Positions 7,717 through 15,091 of a stretch of DNA of 39,646 nt are shown piece by piece. Under the pieces are notes generated by a model. It had not been told where the DNA came from and did not search any database. It saw nothing but the letters and a program-made list of their open reading frames with translations. Each line of letters starts with the position of its first letter. Positions within the stretch are counted from its first letter, which is position 1. The stretch comes from Mesorhizobium plurifarium. GTDB lineage: Bacteria; Pseudomonadota; Alphaproteobacteria; Rhizobiales; Rhizobiaceae. The translations under genes and the position numbers were made by a program. The stretch covers positions 6,928 to 46,573 of the forward strand of contig CCNB01000010.1 in NCBI GenBank assembly GCA_000824785.1, in the 5' to 3' direction.

Positions 7717-8571
7717 TCAATCGAGCGTCAGCGCCACGACCTCGCCCTCACCCATCAGCGGCACGAAGATGTGCTGGCCATCCGTGCCGATGTCGGCGCT
7801 GCCCGGCTTGAACTGCGCCACGGCCGTCGGCGCGCCGCCGGGCTTGTAGCTGTAGAGCGTGCCGGTCATGTAGGCGGTGGCGTAGATGGTTTCGCCCATG
7901 GCGATGACGCCGTCGAGGTCGGCGAAGTTTTGAGCGCCCGGCAGCGGCGCGACCTTCTTCGTGGCGAGGTCGACCGACAGCAGCCCGCCGGGCTCGGCGG
8001 TGCTGAAATCGGTCTTGTTGATGCCCTTGCCCCAGGAGGCGACGATCAGCCTGTCGCCATCGGCGAACACGCCGTTCGGCGAAGCGAGCTGCGCATCCTT
8101 GACGAACAGCTCCGGCCTGTCGCCGTCGATGCGGTAGATCGTGTCGGCCAGCATGTCGCTGACATAGACCTTGCCGGCGCTGTCCTCAGTCATGTCGTTG
8201 AGGAACACGGCGCCGGGCACATCGATGGTCTCGACCAGTCTGCCGCTGGCAAGATCGACGACGCGCACCTTGGTGATGTCGGCGGCGTAGAGCCTATCTC
8301 CGGAAATCGCCATGCCCTTGGGCGCGTCCATGCCGTCCACCCAGTGGCGGGCGATGACCTTGCCGTCCATCGACAGCAGCGACAGGTAGCCATTGCCGTC
8401 CGCCGCGCCGGGATTGCCGACGATGTTCGAGACGACGATGCGGTTGTGGGCGGCATCGACAAGCGCCGACTCCGGCTGCTCGAAGCCGGTGGCGCGCCAG
8501 AGCTCGCCGGCCTGCGCGGCGGACACGAATGCAATGGCGGCGAAGGCTGTCGAAGCGATCAGATGTTTCAT
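7717..8571 (-). CDS. Secreted SMP-30/gluconolactonase-like beta-propeller protein
   Basis: 284 residues with a Sec signal peptide ([23 protein letters not shown], cleavage after AQA near residue 22), so periplasmic. The mature part is a run of propeller blades: [64 protein letters not shown] and [18 protein letters not shown]. These resemble SMP-30/gluconolactonase or NHL/strictosidine-synthase-like folds, in which acidic and Asn residues bind a divalent metal. Enzymatic activity is not certain. It is divergent from an XRE-type regulator, with a 7-3-7 palindrome between them, which suggests regulation by that neighbour. Confidence 0.75.
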   Translation of the reverse strand: MKHLIASTAFAAIAFVSAAQAGELWRATGFEQPESALVDAAHNRIVVSNIVGNPGAADGNGYLSLLSMDGKVIARHWVDGMDAPKGMAISGDRLYAADITKVRVVDLASGRLVETIDVPGAVFLNDMTEDSAGKVYVSDMLADTIYRIDGDRPELFVKDAQLASPNGVFADGDRLIVASWGKGINKTDFSTAEPGGLLSVDLATKKVAPLPGAQNFADLDGVIAMGETIYATAYMTGTLYSYKPGGAPTAVAQFKPGSADIGTDGQHIFVPLMGEGEVVALTLD

Positions 8572-8641
8572 GGGTGCTCTCCTGTGATGACGGCGGAGAG
8601 CTAGGATTTCCGATACTTTCCTGGAAGCCTGAACAGGGCTA

Positions 8642-8658
8642 GTATCGACAATCGATAC
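8642..8658. promoter_or_regulatory. Palindromic operator candidate between propeller gene and XRE-type regulator
   Basis: GTATCGA, CAA, TCGATAC forms a perfect 7-3-7 palindrome in the 113-bp divergent gap, 26 bp before the regulator ATG. A further half-site, CGATAC, lies at 8611-8616, nearer the propeller gene. Position and symmetry fit an operator shared by both promoters; binding by the regulator at 8685 is inferred. Confidence 0.55.
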
Positions 8659-8684
8659 GAATTCGTGCGAACGAGGCGCATTCC

Positions 8685-9470
8685 ATGAACGGTCCTATCT
8701 TCGAGGCGTTGAAACGGACGCTGAAGGCCAAGGGCCTGACCTACCGGACGCTCGCCGAGCGCATGGGTGTTTCCGAGCCGACGGTGAAGCGCATCTTCCA
8801 TGAGAAGAACTGCAAGCTCGACCGGCTGATGGAGATCTGCGTCGCGGCCGATGTCGAGCTGGAGAACGTGCTCGGCGCGATGAACCGCGGGCCGGGTCCG
8901 GCCAACCGCGTCGCGCCGGAGATCGAACGCAGGCTGGCGGCGCGGCCGGCGCTGCTCTTCGTCTTCATCATGCTGTCGGAGAAATTCACGGCCGAAGGCA
9001 TCATGCGCTCGCAAGGCCTGAGCGAAGCCTCGATGTTCCTCTATCTGCGCGACCTCGAGGAGCTGGGCCTTGTGGCGCTGGGCCGCGGCCTGTCTGCAAG
9101 GCTGCTGGTCGACACGCCGATCCAGTGGGATTTCGAGGGGCCGCTGAAGCCGCATTTCGAGATGACCAACAAGAATTTTGTCGGCTGGGCGCTCGGCCAT
9201 ATGGAAGAGGGTGCGACCTTCATCAGCTTTTCCAGGCGCATGCGGCCGCAAACGGCGGAGATGCTGCGGCGCGAGGCCGACGATCTCGCCGAGCGCGCCA
9301 GGCTGCTCGCCCACCACGACCAGCACACCACGCCCGAGGACCAGCTCATCGGCTACAAATGGACTTTCGCCTTCGGCGCAACGCCGTTTCCGGCGATCAT
9401 GCCGATCGGGCCGCACCCGCGCGATGCGGGGGCAAGGGCGGCGAAGGAAAGACGGGCGCTGCCGGCGTAG
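8685..9470 (+). CDS. XRE-type HTH regulator with C-terminal effector-like domain
   Basis: 261 residues. The N-terminus is a Cro/CI HTH (LKRTLKAKGLTYRTLAERMGVSEPTVKRIFHEKNCKLDRLMEICVAADV, about 9-57). After a short linker a long C-terminal region includes LLFVFIMLSEKFTAEGIMRSQGLSEASMFLYLRDLEELGLVALG, which reads like a second winged-helix segment, then GWALGHMEEGATFISFSRRMRPQTAEMLRREADDLAERARLL, a helical stretch that could dimerise or bind an effector. The ligand is unknown. It is divergent from the beta-propeller gene and separated from it by a perfect palindrome, so self-regulation and control of that neighbour are plausible. Confidence 0.75.
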   Translation: MNGPIFEALKRTLKAKGLTYRTLAERMGVSEPTVKRIFHEKNCKLDRLMEICVAADVELENVLGAMNRGPGPANRVAPEIERRLAARPALLFVFIMLSEKFTAEGIMRSQGLSEASMFLYLRDLEELGLVALGRGLSARLLVDTPIQWDFEGPLKPHFEMTNKNFVGWALGHMEEGATFISFSRRMRPQTAEMLRREADDLAERARLLAHHDQHTTPEDQLIGYKWTFAFGATPFPAIMPIGPHPRDAGARAAKERRALPA

Positions 9471-9474
9471 TGCC

Positions 9475-9648
9475 TCCTTCTCCCCTTGTGGGAGAAGGTG
9501 GATCGGCGCGCAGCGCCGAGACGGATGAGGGGTGTTCCAGCTTGGCCGAAGCGCTCGTCCAAAACCGCAATCGCCAACGCCTCATTCCCTGGAGCACCCC
9601 TCATCCGGCCGCTTCGCGGCCACCTTCTCCCGCAAGGGGAGAAGGTAA
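9475..9648. repeat. ~174-bp palindromic intergenic element
   Basis: Two inverted arms: CCTTCTCCCCTTGTGGGAGA...GATGAGGGGTGTTCCAG on the left and CTGGAGCACCCCTCATCCGG...AAGGGGAGAAGG on the right, each with its own GGGAGAAGG hairpin. The inner segment shares CAATCGCCAACG with the ~188-bp elements at 7511 and 14880, suggesting a common origin. It fills the gap between the convergent regulator and CHAD genes. Confidence 0.7.
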
Positions 9649-9656
9649 GGCTGGCG

Positions 9657-10589
9657 TCACGCCGCTTTCGCTTCTTCCTGCGGCGCGGCGAGATCGCCGC
9701 GCGCCTTGCGGGCGAGCCTCTTGGCCGAGCGCTTGGGGCTGTCGCCGAACAGTTCGGCAGCATCGGCAAGACAGGCCCTGGTGAGGCTCTTTTCTGAGCG
9801 CTTCAACAGTTTGCGCAGGAGCTTCGTTTCCTCGACGGGGCCGAGCGGCTCGCCTTCGGCGTCGAGCAGGGCGCGCATAACGAAGACGTCGTGCAATTCG
9901 CCGAGCTGCTCGCCGAGCTTGTCGACCGCCTTGCGGCGCGCCTTGATCGGCGTCGGCCACAAGCGGCCAAGCAAGGACAGGTGCATCGAGTGCGTCTTGG
10001 CCGCCTTGCGCAGATCGTGAAAATCGTCGGCCTCGCCGCGCGCATCCGCCTTGTCCAGCGCCTTCTTCGCGCGGCGCAAGGTGGCGCGGGCGCCTTCGGC
10101 CAGGATATCGGCCGCCTGTTCCGGCTGATCGGGCAGGGCCAGCCTGTCGATGCGCTCCAGGCCTTCGTGGCACGCGGCGATGGCCGCATTGATGGCGGCG
10201 TCGAGGCCGGGACCGGCATGGAGCTCGTGCTGGCGCAGCACCAGCCGCTCGCGTACGGCGTCCAGACCGCCGCCCGCGGATTGTTCCGGAAAGGCGTCAG
10301 CCAGGCGGTCGACAGTCTCGATCAAGGCAGTCGCCTCGCGCGGTCCGGCAAGCAGCGCCGACACCTGCTTGTAGCATTCGTTCTCGGTCTGGCAGAACGG
10401 TTCGTCCCCGGAACGAACCAGGCGCAGCAAGGCGCGCACGCTCTTCAGACGCTTGCGGCATTTGTGCAGCCCCTGCTCCGGCTTCTCGCGAGCCGCCTCA
10501 AGATGGCCGATTGCCTTGCCGATCTCGTCGGCCAATATGCGCCTGACCTCGCCGGTCAGCGGCAGGCGCGGATCGATGCGGAAGCTCAT
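9657..10589 (-). CDS. CHAD-domain protein
   Basis: 310 residues, an all-helical CHAD protein. The characteristic start HLEAAREKPEQGLHKCRKRLKSVRALLRLVRSG (residues about 28-60) has the conserved His and basic residues that bind polyanions. A second basic set appears in DDFHDLRKAAKTHSMHLSLLGRLWPTPIKARRKAVDKLGEQLGELHDVFVMRALL (about 190-245), and the tail is Lys/Arg-rich. CHAD domains bind inorganic polyphosphate. The ATG at 10589 overlaps the stop of the upstream CYTH gene (ATGA), so the pair is coupled. In many bacteria CYTH and CHAD are fused; here they are separate, which fits a complex acting on triphosphate or polyphosphate (inference). Confidence 0.85.
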   Translation of the reverse strand: MSFRIDPRLPLTGEVRRILADEIGKAIGHLEAAREKPEQGLHKCRKRLKSVRALLRLVRSGDEPFCQTENECYKQVSALLAGPREATALIETVDRLADAFPEQSAGGGLDAVRERLVLRQHELHAGPGLDAAINAAIAACHEGLERIDRLALPDQPEQAADILAEGARATLRRAKKALDKADARGEADDFHDLRKAAKTHSMHLSLLGRLWPTPIKARRKAVDKLGEQLGELHDVFVMRALLDAEGEPLGPVEETKLLRKLLKRSEKSLTRACLADAAELFGDSPKRSAKRLARKARGDLAAPQEEAKAA

Positions 10590-11059
10590 GCGGCGATCTC
10601 CGGAATCCCCCCGAGGGCCAGCGACGCGTTGTAGAATCTCGACTCGCCGGTGACCTCGCGACCGAGCCAGTCGGGCAGCATTTCGTCAGATACGTCCTCC
10701 GGCGTCTCCAGCTCCGCGATCACCAACCCCGCGAGCTTTCCGCCGAAAACATCGACTTCATAGAGATAGCCGCGGTGTCTAACATGGTGGCGTGTCTTCT
10801 CGATGACACGTCCGATGGCAAAGGCCATCAGTTCCTGGGCTTCGGCAAGCGGGATGGAATATTCGAATTCGTCGCGCTCGCGCGCCCTGACGCCGAACTT
10901 CAGCGTCAGCTTGGCGGAGCGCCCGTCGCTGATGCGCACACGCACCGTGCGGCCGGGCTGGGCGGCGACGTAGAACTGGCGAATGCGGATCTCCGCCTCG
11001 ACCTCGTCGCGCCATGCCGGACCGGAGACCAGGAACTTACGCTCGACTTCCTTGCCCAT
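10586..11059 (-). CDS. CYTH-domain (triphosphate tunnel) protein
   Basis: 157 residues. The N-terminal EVERKF carries the defining E-x-E-x-K signature (Glu4, Glu6, Lys8). The beta-barrel strands IRIRQFYVAAQPGRTVRVRIS, KLTLKFGVRARERDEFEYSIPL and GYLYEVDVFGGKLAGLVIAELETP hold the usual alternating basic residues of the tunnel and the acidic metal-binding EVD and ELE pairs. Short bacterial members of this size hydrolyse triphosphates such as inorganic triphosphate in the presence of a divalent metal; adenylate cyclase and thiamine-triphosphatase activities occur elsewhere in the family. It is coupled to the CHAD gene by an ATGA overlap. It is divergent from the TetR operon, with about 90 bp between the starts. 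Confidence 0.87.
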   Translation of the reverse strand: MGKEVERKFLVSGPAWRDEVEAEIRIRQFYVAAQPGRTVRVRISDGRSAKLTLKFGVRARERDEFEYSIPLAEAQELMAFAIGRVIEKTRHHVRHRGYLYEVDVFGGKLAGLVIAELETPEDVSDEMLPDWLGREVTGESRFYNASLALGGIPEIAA

Positions 11060-11108
11060 GGCCGCGCACTAAAGCCTGTGGGGGTCGAGAAGGCAAGCCG
11101 ACTCAGAG

Positions 11109-11144
11109 GTCAAATTTGACTTTAATCAATCGATTGATTAAAGT
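11109..11144 (+). promoter_or_regulatory. TetR-operon promoter with 26-bp perfect palindrome
   Basis: ACTTTAATCAATC (11119-11131) and its reverse complement (11132-11144) form a 26-bp perfect palindrome. GTCAAATTTGAC, a second perfect palindrome of 12 bp, abuts it at 11109-11120. TTGACT (11116-11121) and TAAAGT (11139-11144) are possible -35 and -10 elements 17 bp apart, so the long palindrome would fill the promoter spacer, an ideal repressor site. Transcription would then begin at or next to the ATG at 11152. Confidence 0.7.
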
Positions 11145-11151
11145 TTCTGAT

Positions 11152-11856
11152 ATGAAGAGGCAACCGGATCCAAAAAGGCAACAGCGCGAAGCGACCACCG
11201 CCGAGCAGACGCGAATGGCGTTGGTGCACGCGGCGCTCAAACTGTTCGGACGGCAGGGTTTCGACGGTACCTCGACGCGTGAGATCGCGGCGGAAGCCAA
11301 GGCCAATATCGGCTCGATCGCCTATCATTTCGGCGGCAAGGAGGGCCTGCGCGCCGCCGCCGCTGACTTTATCGTCGAAACCATCCAGGGCATCGCCGGC
11401 CAGGCGCTGGGCGCAACCCAGGCGGCCGCCCCGGCAACCCCCGAAGCCGCACGGGCCCAGCTTTTCGCCGCCCTCGAGCGGATGGTGGGTTTCGTCGTGG
11501 TCAGCCCGCAGGCCGGCGAGATCGTACAATTCGTACTCCGCGAGCTCTCGCATCCGACTGCCGCGCTCGACCGCATCTATGCCGGCGTGTTCGAGCCGAC
11601 ACACCGGCGGCTGTGCCAGATCTGGGAGCAGGCGACCGGCGAGCCGGCCGAGAGCGAGGCGACCAAGCTCACCGTCTTCACCATGATCGGCCAGGTCATC
11701 TATTTCCGCATCGGCCGCGAGGCGGTGATGCGCCGCATGGGCTGGCGCGAGATCGGCAATGAGGAGGCCGCCAAGGTAGTGGCGGCCACGACCGGCAATC
11801 TCAGGGCAATGCTGGCGTCACGAGATGCACGCGCCGGCAAGAAGGGCAAATCATGA
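11152..11856 (+). CDS. TetR-family repressor (CecR-like) of an ABC exporter operon
   Basis: 234 residues. The N-terminal TetR HTH is clear: TRMALVHAALKLFGRQGFDGTSTREIAAEAKANIGSIAYHFGGKEGLRAAA (about 21-72). The rest is a helical ligand domain resembling the C-terminal domain of CecR/YbiH, which in E. coli controls ybhGFSR, an adaptor-ABC exporter set like the one here. The ATG at 11152 begins 7 bp after a 26-bp palindrome and has no Shine-Dalgarno, so a leaderless message is possible. It is the first gene of a four-gene operon and overlaps the next by ATGA. Self-repression and control of the exporter are strongly suggested by the layout; the inducer is unknown. Confidence 0.87.
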   Translation: MKRQPDPKRQQREATTAEQTRMALVHAALKLFGRQGFDGTSTREIAAEAKANIGSIAYHFGGKEGLRAAAADFIVETIQGIAGQALGATQAAAPATPEAARAQLFAALERMVGFVVVSPQAGEIVQFVLRELSHPTAALDRIYAGVFEPTHRRLCQIWEQATGEPAESEATKLTVFTMIGQVIYFRIGREAVMRRMGWREIGNEEAAKVVAATTGNLRAMLASRDARAGKKGKS

Positions 11857-12806
11857 GTTTTCTCTGTTCGCTGCCGCTCGCGGCCCAGCTGTTCGGCGCC
11901 TGCGCGCCGGCAGCGCCCTTGGCTGTTGGCTATGTCGAGGGCGAATATGTGCTGATGGCGCCGATCGAAGTGGCCCAGGTGGCGACGGTGACGGTCAGGC
12001 GCGGCGACCGCGTCGAGACCGGCACGGCGGTGGCGACGCTGGAAGACGCCGACGCCAGGATCGAGGTGGCGCAGGCTGAGGCCGCGCTGGCGCAGGCCCA
12101 GGCGCAGCTTGCCGACCTGCAGGTCGGCAAGCGTCCCGAGGAGATCGCCGTGCTCAAGGCCGAGGTCGACATGGCCAAAGCCCAGGCCGCCGACGCCAAG
12201 CGCAAATATGACCGCGCCAGCGACCTCTATAAGCGCGGCACCGGCACCCAGGCCGATTACGACACCGCCTCGGCCTCCCTGGAAACCGCCAATGCTCAGG
12301 TCGGCCAGGCGGAGGCCAATCTCGCCGTCGGCAATCTGCCGGCGCGGCCCGAGACCATCAAGGCCGCCGACAACCAGGTCAAGCAGGCGCAGTCGAGCTT
12401 GCGACAGGCCGAGTGGCGGCTGTCGAAGCGGGTGCTGACGGCGCCGTCGCCCGGCCGCGTCAACGACGTCATTCGCAATCCCGGCGACACCGCCGGACCG
12501 ACCTCGCCGGTGATCTCGATGCTGCCGGACGGCGCCGTGAAGCTCAGCGTCTATGTGCCGGAAAGCGCGTTTTCGTCGGTCAAGGTCGGCACCGAGCTCA
12601 ACGTCCATTGCGACGGCTGCGGGGCCGGGCTGAAGGCGCGCGTCAGCTATGTCTCGCCCGATCCGGAATTCACGCCGCCGGTGATCTACTCGCTCGAAAA
12701 CCGGCAAAAGCTGGTCTATCTCGTCGAGGCCCGGCCGGAGGGCGATGCGGGACCCTTGCAGCCCGGCCAGATCGTCGATGTCGATCTTGCGGATGTCGGG
12801 CAATGA
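11853..12806 (+). CDS. HlyD-type periplasmic adaptor (YbhG-like)
   Basis: 317 residues. A hydrophobic N-terminus (MSFLCSLPLAAQLFGACAPAAP) is a signal peptide or anchor; its FGAC is only a poor lipobox. Next comes a biotinyl-lipoyl half-motif (EVAQVATVTVRRGDRVETGTAVATLE, about 39-64), a long coiled-coil hairpin rich in Ala/Gln (about 65-195), then the second lipoyl half (KRVLTAPSPGRVNDVIRNPGDTAG) and a beta-barrel domain (VKLSVYVPESAFSSVKVGTELNV). This is the order expected of an adaptor bridging an ABC exporter to an outer-membrane channel. It overlaps TetR and the ATPase gene by ATGA. No outer-membrane factor is encoded nearby. Confidence 0.87.
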   Translation: MSFLCSLPLAAQLFGACAPAAPLAVGYVEGEYVLMAPIEVAQVATVTVRRGDRVETGTAVATLEDADARIEVAQAEAALAQAQAQLADLQVGKRPEEIAVLKAEVDMAKAQAADAKRKYDRASDLYKRGTGTQADYDTASASLETANAQVGQAEANLAVGNLPARPETIKAADNQVKQAQSSLRQAEWRLSKRVLTAPSPGRVNDVIRNPGDTAGPTSPVISMLPDGAVKLSVYVPESAFSSVKVGTELNVHCDGCGAGLKARVSYVSPDPEFTPPVIYSLENRQKLVYLVEARPEGDAGPLQPGQIVDVDLADVGQ

Positions 12807-13723
12807 ACGTCATCGACGTCCGCGGCCTGGTCAAGCGCTTCGGCGACAAGACCGTCGTCGACCATGTGACGATGACGGTCGCCGAAGGCGAGATCGTCGG
12901 CTTCCTCGGGCCGAACGGCTCGGGCAAGACGACGACCATCCGCATCATGTGCGGACTGCTCACGCCGGACGAGGGCGAAGGCACGGTGCTGGGCTTCGAC
13001 ATCCTTACCGACGCGCTCAGCATCAAGCGCGAGGTCGGCTACATGACGCAGAAATTCTCGTTCTACGAGGATCTGACGATCGGCGAGAACCTCGAATTCG
13101 TGGCGCGGCTCTACCGGCTGAAGCCGGTAGAGCAACATGTGGCGAGGACGCTGGAAGAACTCGGCCTGGCCAGCCGCCGCAACCAGCTGGCCGGCACGCT
13201 TTCCGGCGGCTGGAAACAGCGGCTGGCCTTGGCCGCCTGCATCATGCACAAGCCGAAGCTGCTTCTGCTCGACGAGCCGACGGCGGGCGTCGATCCGAAG
13301 GCACGGCGCGAGTTCTGGGACGAGATCCATCGGCTGGCCGGCGGCGGGCTGACCGTTCTCGTCTCCACCCACTACATGGACGAGGCCGAGCGCTGCCACC
13401 GCATCAGCTACATCTCCTACGGCAAGATGCTCGCCACCGGCACGGTGGACGAGGTGGTGAAGAATGCCGGGCTGACCACCTTCGTGCTGCAGGGGCCGAA
13501 GCTCGACCAGGTGGCCGAGGCGCTGCAGGGACGGCCGGGCGTCGACCAGGTGGCGCCGTTCGGCGCGACGCTGCATGTCGTCGGCTCCGACAAGGCGGCG
13601 CTCGAGAAGGCGCTCGCCGATGTCGAGAAGGAGCACAAGGACGTGACGGTGACGCCGGGCGAGACCAGCCTGGAGGATGTGTTCATCCAGTTCATGTCCG
13701 GCTCGAAGGACAACATGGTATGA
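12803..13723 (+). CDS. ABC exporter ATPase (YbhF-like, single domain)
   Basis: 306 residues. Walker A GPNGSGKTTT (about 36-45), Q-loop TQKFSFYEDLT, signature LSGGWKQR (with Trp in place of the usual Gln/Met), Walker B LLLLDEPTAGVDP and the switch His in VSTHYMDEAERC are all present, so the domain should be active. A C-terminal extension of about 80 residues (GATLHVVGSDKAALEKALADVEKEHKD) is typical of ABC-2 ATPases. E. coli YbhF is a fusion of two such domains; here there is one, which would act as a homodimer. The ATG at 12803 overlaps the adaptor's stop. Confidence 0.92.
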   Translation: MNVIDVRGLVKRFGDKTVVDHVTMTVAEGEIVGFLGPNGSGKTTTIRIMCGLLTPDEGEGTVLGFDILTDALSIKREVGYMTQKFSFYEDLTIGENLEFVARLYRLKPVEQHVARTLEELGLASRRNQLAGTLSGGWKQRLALAACIMHKPKLLLLDEPTAGVDPKARREFWDEIHRLAGGGLTVLVSTHYMDEAERCHRISYISYGKMLATGTVDEVVKNAGLTTFVLQGPKLDQVAEALQGRPGVDQVAPFGATLHVVGSDKAALEKALADVEKEHKDVTVTPGETSLEDVFIQFMSGSKDNMV

Positions 13724-14856
13724 ACGCGGTCTTCTCCTTCGCCAGGCTGGGCGCGCTGCTCATCAAGGAGTTCATCCAGATGCGGCGCGACCGCATCACC
13801 TTCGCCATGATGCTGGGTGTGCCGCTCATGCAGCTCGTGCTGTTCGGCTTTGCGATCAACAACGACCCGAAGAGCCTGCCGGCGGCGCTGGTGGCGACCA
13901 GCAGCGATCCCTACACGCGGGCGATGGTCTCGGCGCTGCAGACCACCGGCTACTACCGCTTCGACCATGTGGCGCAAAGTGCGGCGGAAGCCGAATTCCT
14001 GATGGCGCGCGGCGATGTCTCCTTCGTCGTCACCATTCCCGCCGATTTCGCGCGCCGCGTCGAGCGCGGCGACAATCCGCAGATACTGATCGAGGCCGAC
14101 GCCACCGACCCGTCCGTTGCCAGCGGCGCCATCTCGACGCTCGGCACCGTGGCCAGCCAGGCGCTGCTCAGGGCTCAGGGCACCCAGGACGCGGCCAGGG
14201 AAGCGGCGCGCGGCCAGCTCGATGTCGTCGTGCACCGGCGCTATAATCCGGAAGGCGTCTCGCAATACAACATCGTGCCCGGCCTGCTCGGCGTCATCCT
14301 GCAGATGACCATGGTGATGATGACGGCAATGGCGCTGACCCGGGAAACCGAGCGCGGCACGATGGAAAACCTGCTCGCCATGCCGTCAAGCCCGCTGGAG
14401 ATCATGCTGGGCAAGGTGCTGCCTTACCTCGTGGTCGGCGCCGTGCAGGTGGTGGTGGTGCTGGTGGCGGCGAAGCTCCTGTTCGGCATCCCCTTCGTCG
14501 GCAGCCTGACGCTGCTGCTCTCCTCGGTGCTGGTCTTCGTGCTTTCGCTGGTGCTGCTCGGCTATACGATCTCGACCATGGCCCGCTCGCAGATGCAGGC
14601 GATGCAGCTCACCTTCTTCTTTTTCCTGCCATCGCTGCTGCTCTCCGGCTTCATGTTCCCCTATCGCGGCATGCCGGGCTGGGCGCAGACTTTCGGCGAG
14701 ATTTTCCCGCTGACGCATTTTTTGCGCATCACGCGGGCGGTGATGCTGAAGGGCGCCGAGCTGCCCGCGGTGGCGACGGAAATCGGTTGGCTGGTGGTGT
14801 TCGTGGCGCTGTTTGCAGGTGTGGCGCTGGTGCGGTTCAGGCGCACGCTGGATTGA
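13720..14856 (+). CDS. ABC-2 type permease (YbhS/YbhR-like)
   Basis: 378 residues. A first helix (ITFAMMLGVPLMQLVLFGFAIN, about 24-45) is followed by a large periplasmic domain (about 46-180) and five further helices beginning at VPGLLGVILQMTMVMMTAMALTRETERGTMENLLAMP, the typical ABC2_membrane_3 arrangement. The motif GTMENLLAMPSSPLEIMLGKVLPY marks the coupling-helix region. E. coli has two permeases (ybhS, ybhR); here only one follows, so a homodimer is expected. It ends the operon; a palindromic repeat lies 23 bp downstream. The substrate is unknown; CecR-type systems have been linked to antibiotic and cation tolerance. Confidence 0.9.
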   Translation: MNAVFSFARLGALLIKEFIQMRRDRITFAMMLGVPLMQLVLFGFAINNDPKSLPAALVATSSDPYTRAMVSALQTTGYYRFDHVAQSAAEAEFLMARGDVSFVVTIPADFARRVERGDNPQILIEADATDPSVASGAISTLGTVASQALLRAQGTQDAAREAARGQLDVVVHRRYNPEGVSQYNIVPGLLGVILQMTMVMMTAMALTRETERGTMENLLAMPSSPLEIMLGKVLPYLVVGAVQVVVVLVAAKLLFGIPFVGSLTLLLSSVLVFVLSLVLLGYTISTMARSQMQAMQLTFFFFLPSLLLSGFMFPYRGMPGWAQTFGEIFPLTHFLRITRAVMLKGAELPAVATEIGWLVVFVALFAGVALVRFRRTLD

Positions 14857-14879
14857 GCAAAGCATGGCGGAAAGTTTTT

Positions 14880-15068
14880 GACGCTGGCGGGACAGCACCC
14901 CCCTCTGCCCTGCCGGGCATCTCCCCCGCAAGGGGGGGAGATTGGCAGCATCGGCCGCGCCGCTCTTTCTGCAACGTTGGTGATTGGCGAAATCGGGGGC
15001 GACAGCTGATCTCCCCCCTTGCGGGGGAGATGTCCGGCAGGACAGAGGGGGGTGTGAAGGATCGCGGC
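14880..15068 (-). repeat. ~188-bp palindromic element, copy 2
   Basis: Same build as 7511-7698: outer arms with GGCGGGACAG, CCCTCTGCCCTGCCGGGCAT and CTCCCCCGCAAGGGGGG-type hairpins, and an inner GCAACGTTGGTGATTGGCGAAA that is the reverse complement of the inner part of copy 1. The two copies are therefore inverted with respect to each other, 7.2 kb apart. It may also terminate the ABC operon on one side and the dehydratase gene on the other. Confidence 0.75.
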
Positions 15069-15091
15069 GTTTCTTGCTTGCGCCGCAGCGC

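Noticed and set aside
11853..11920. Adaptor as a lipoprotein
   Set aside because: L-F-G-A-C has Phe at -3, a poor lipobox; a simple signal peptide or anchor is as likely.
12413..13719. Out-of-frame upstream extensions of the ATPase and permease readings
   Set aside because: They overlap preceding operon genes; the ATGA-overlap starts give proteins that begin at the family N-termini.
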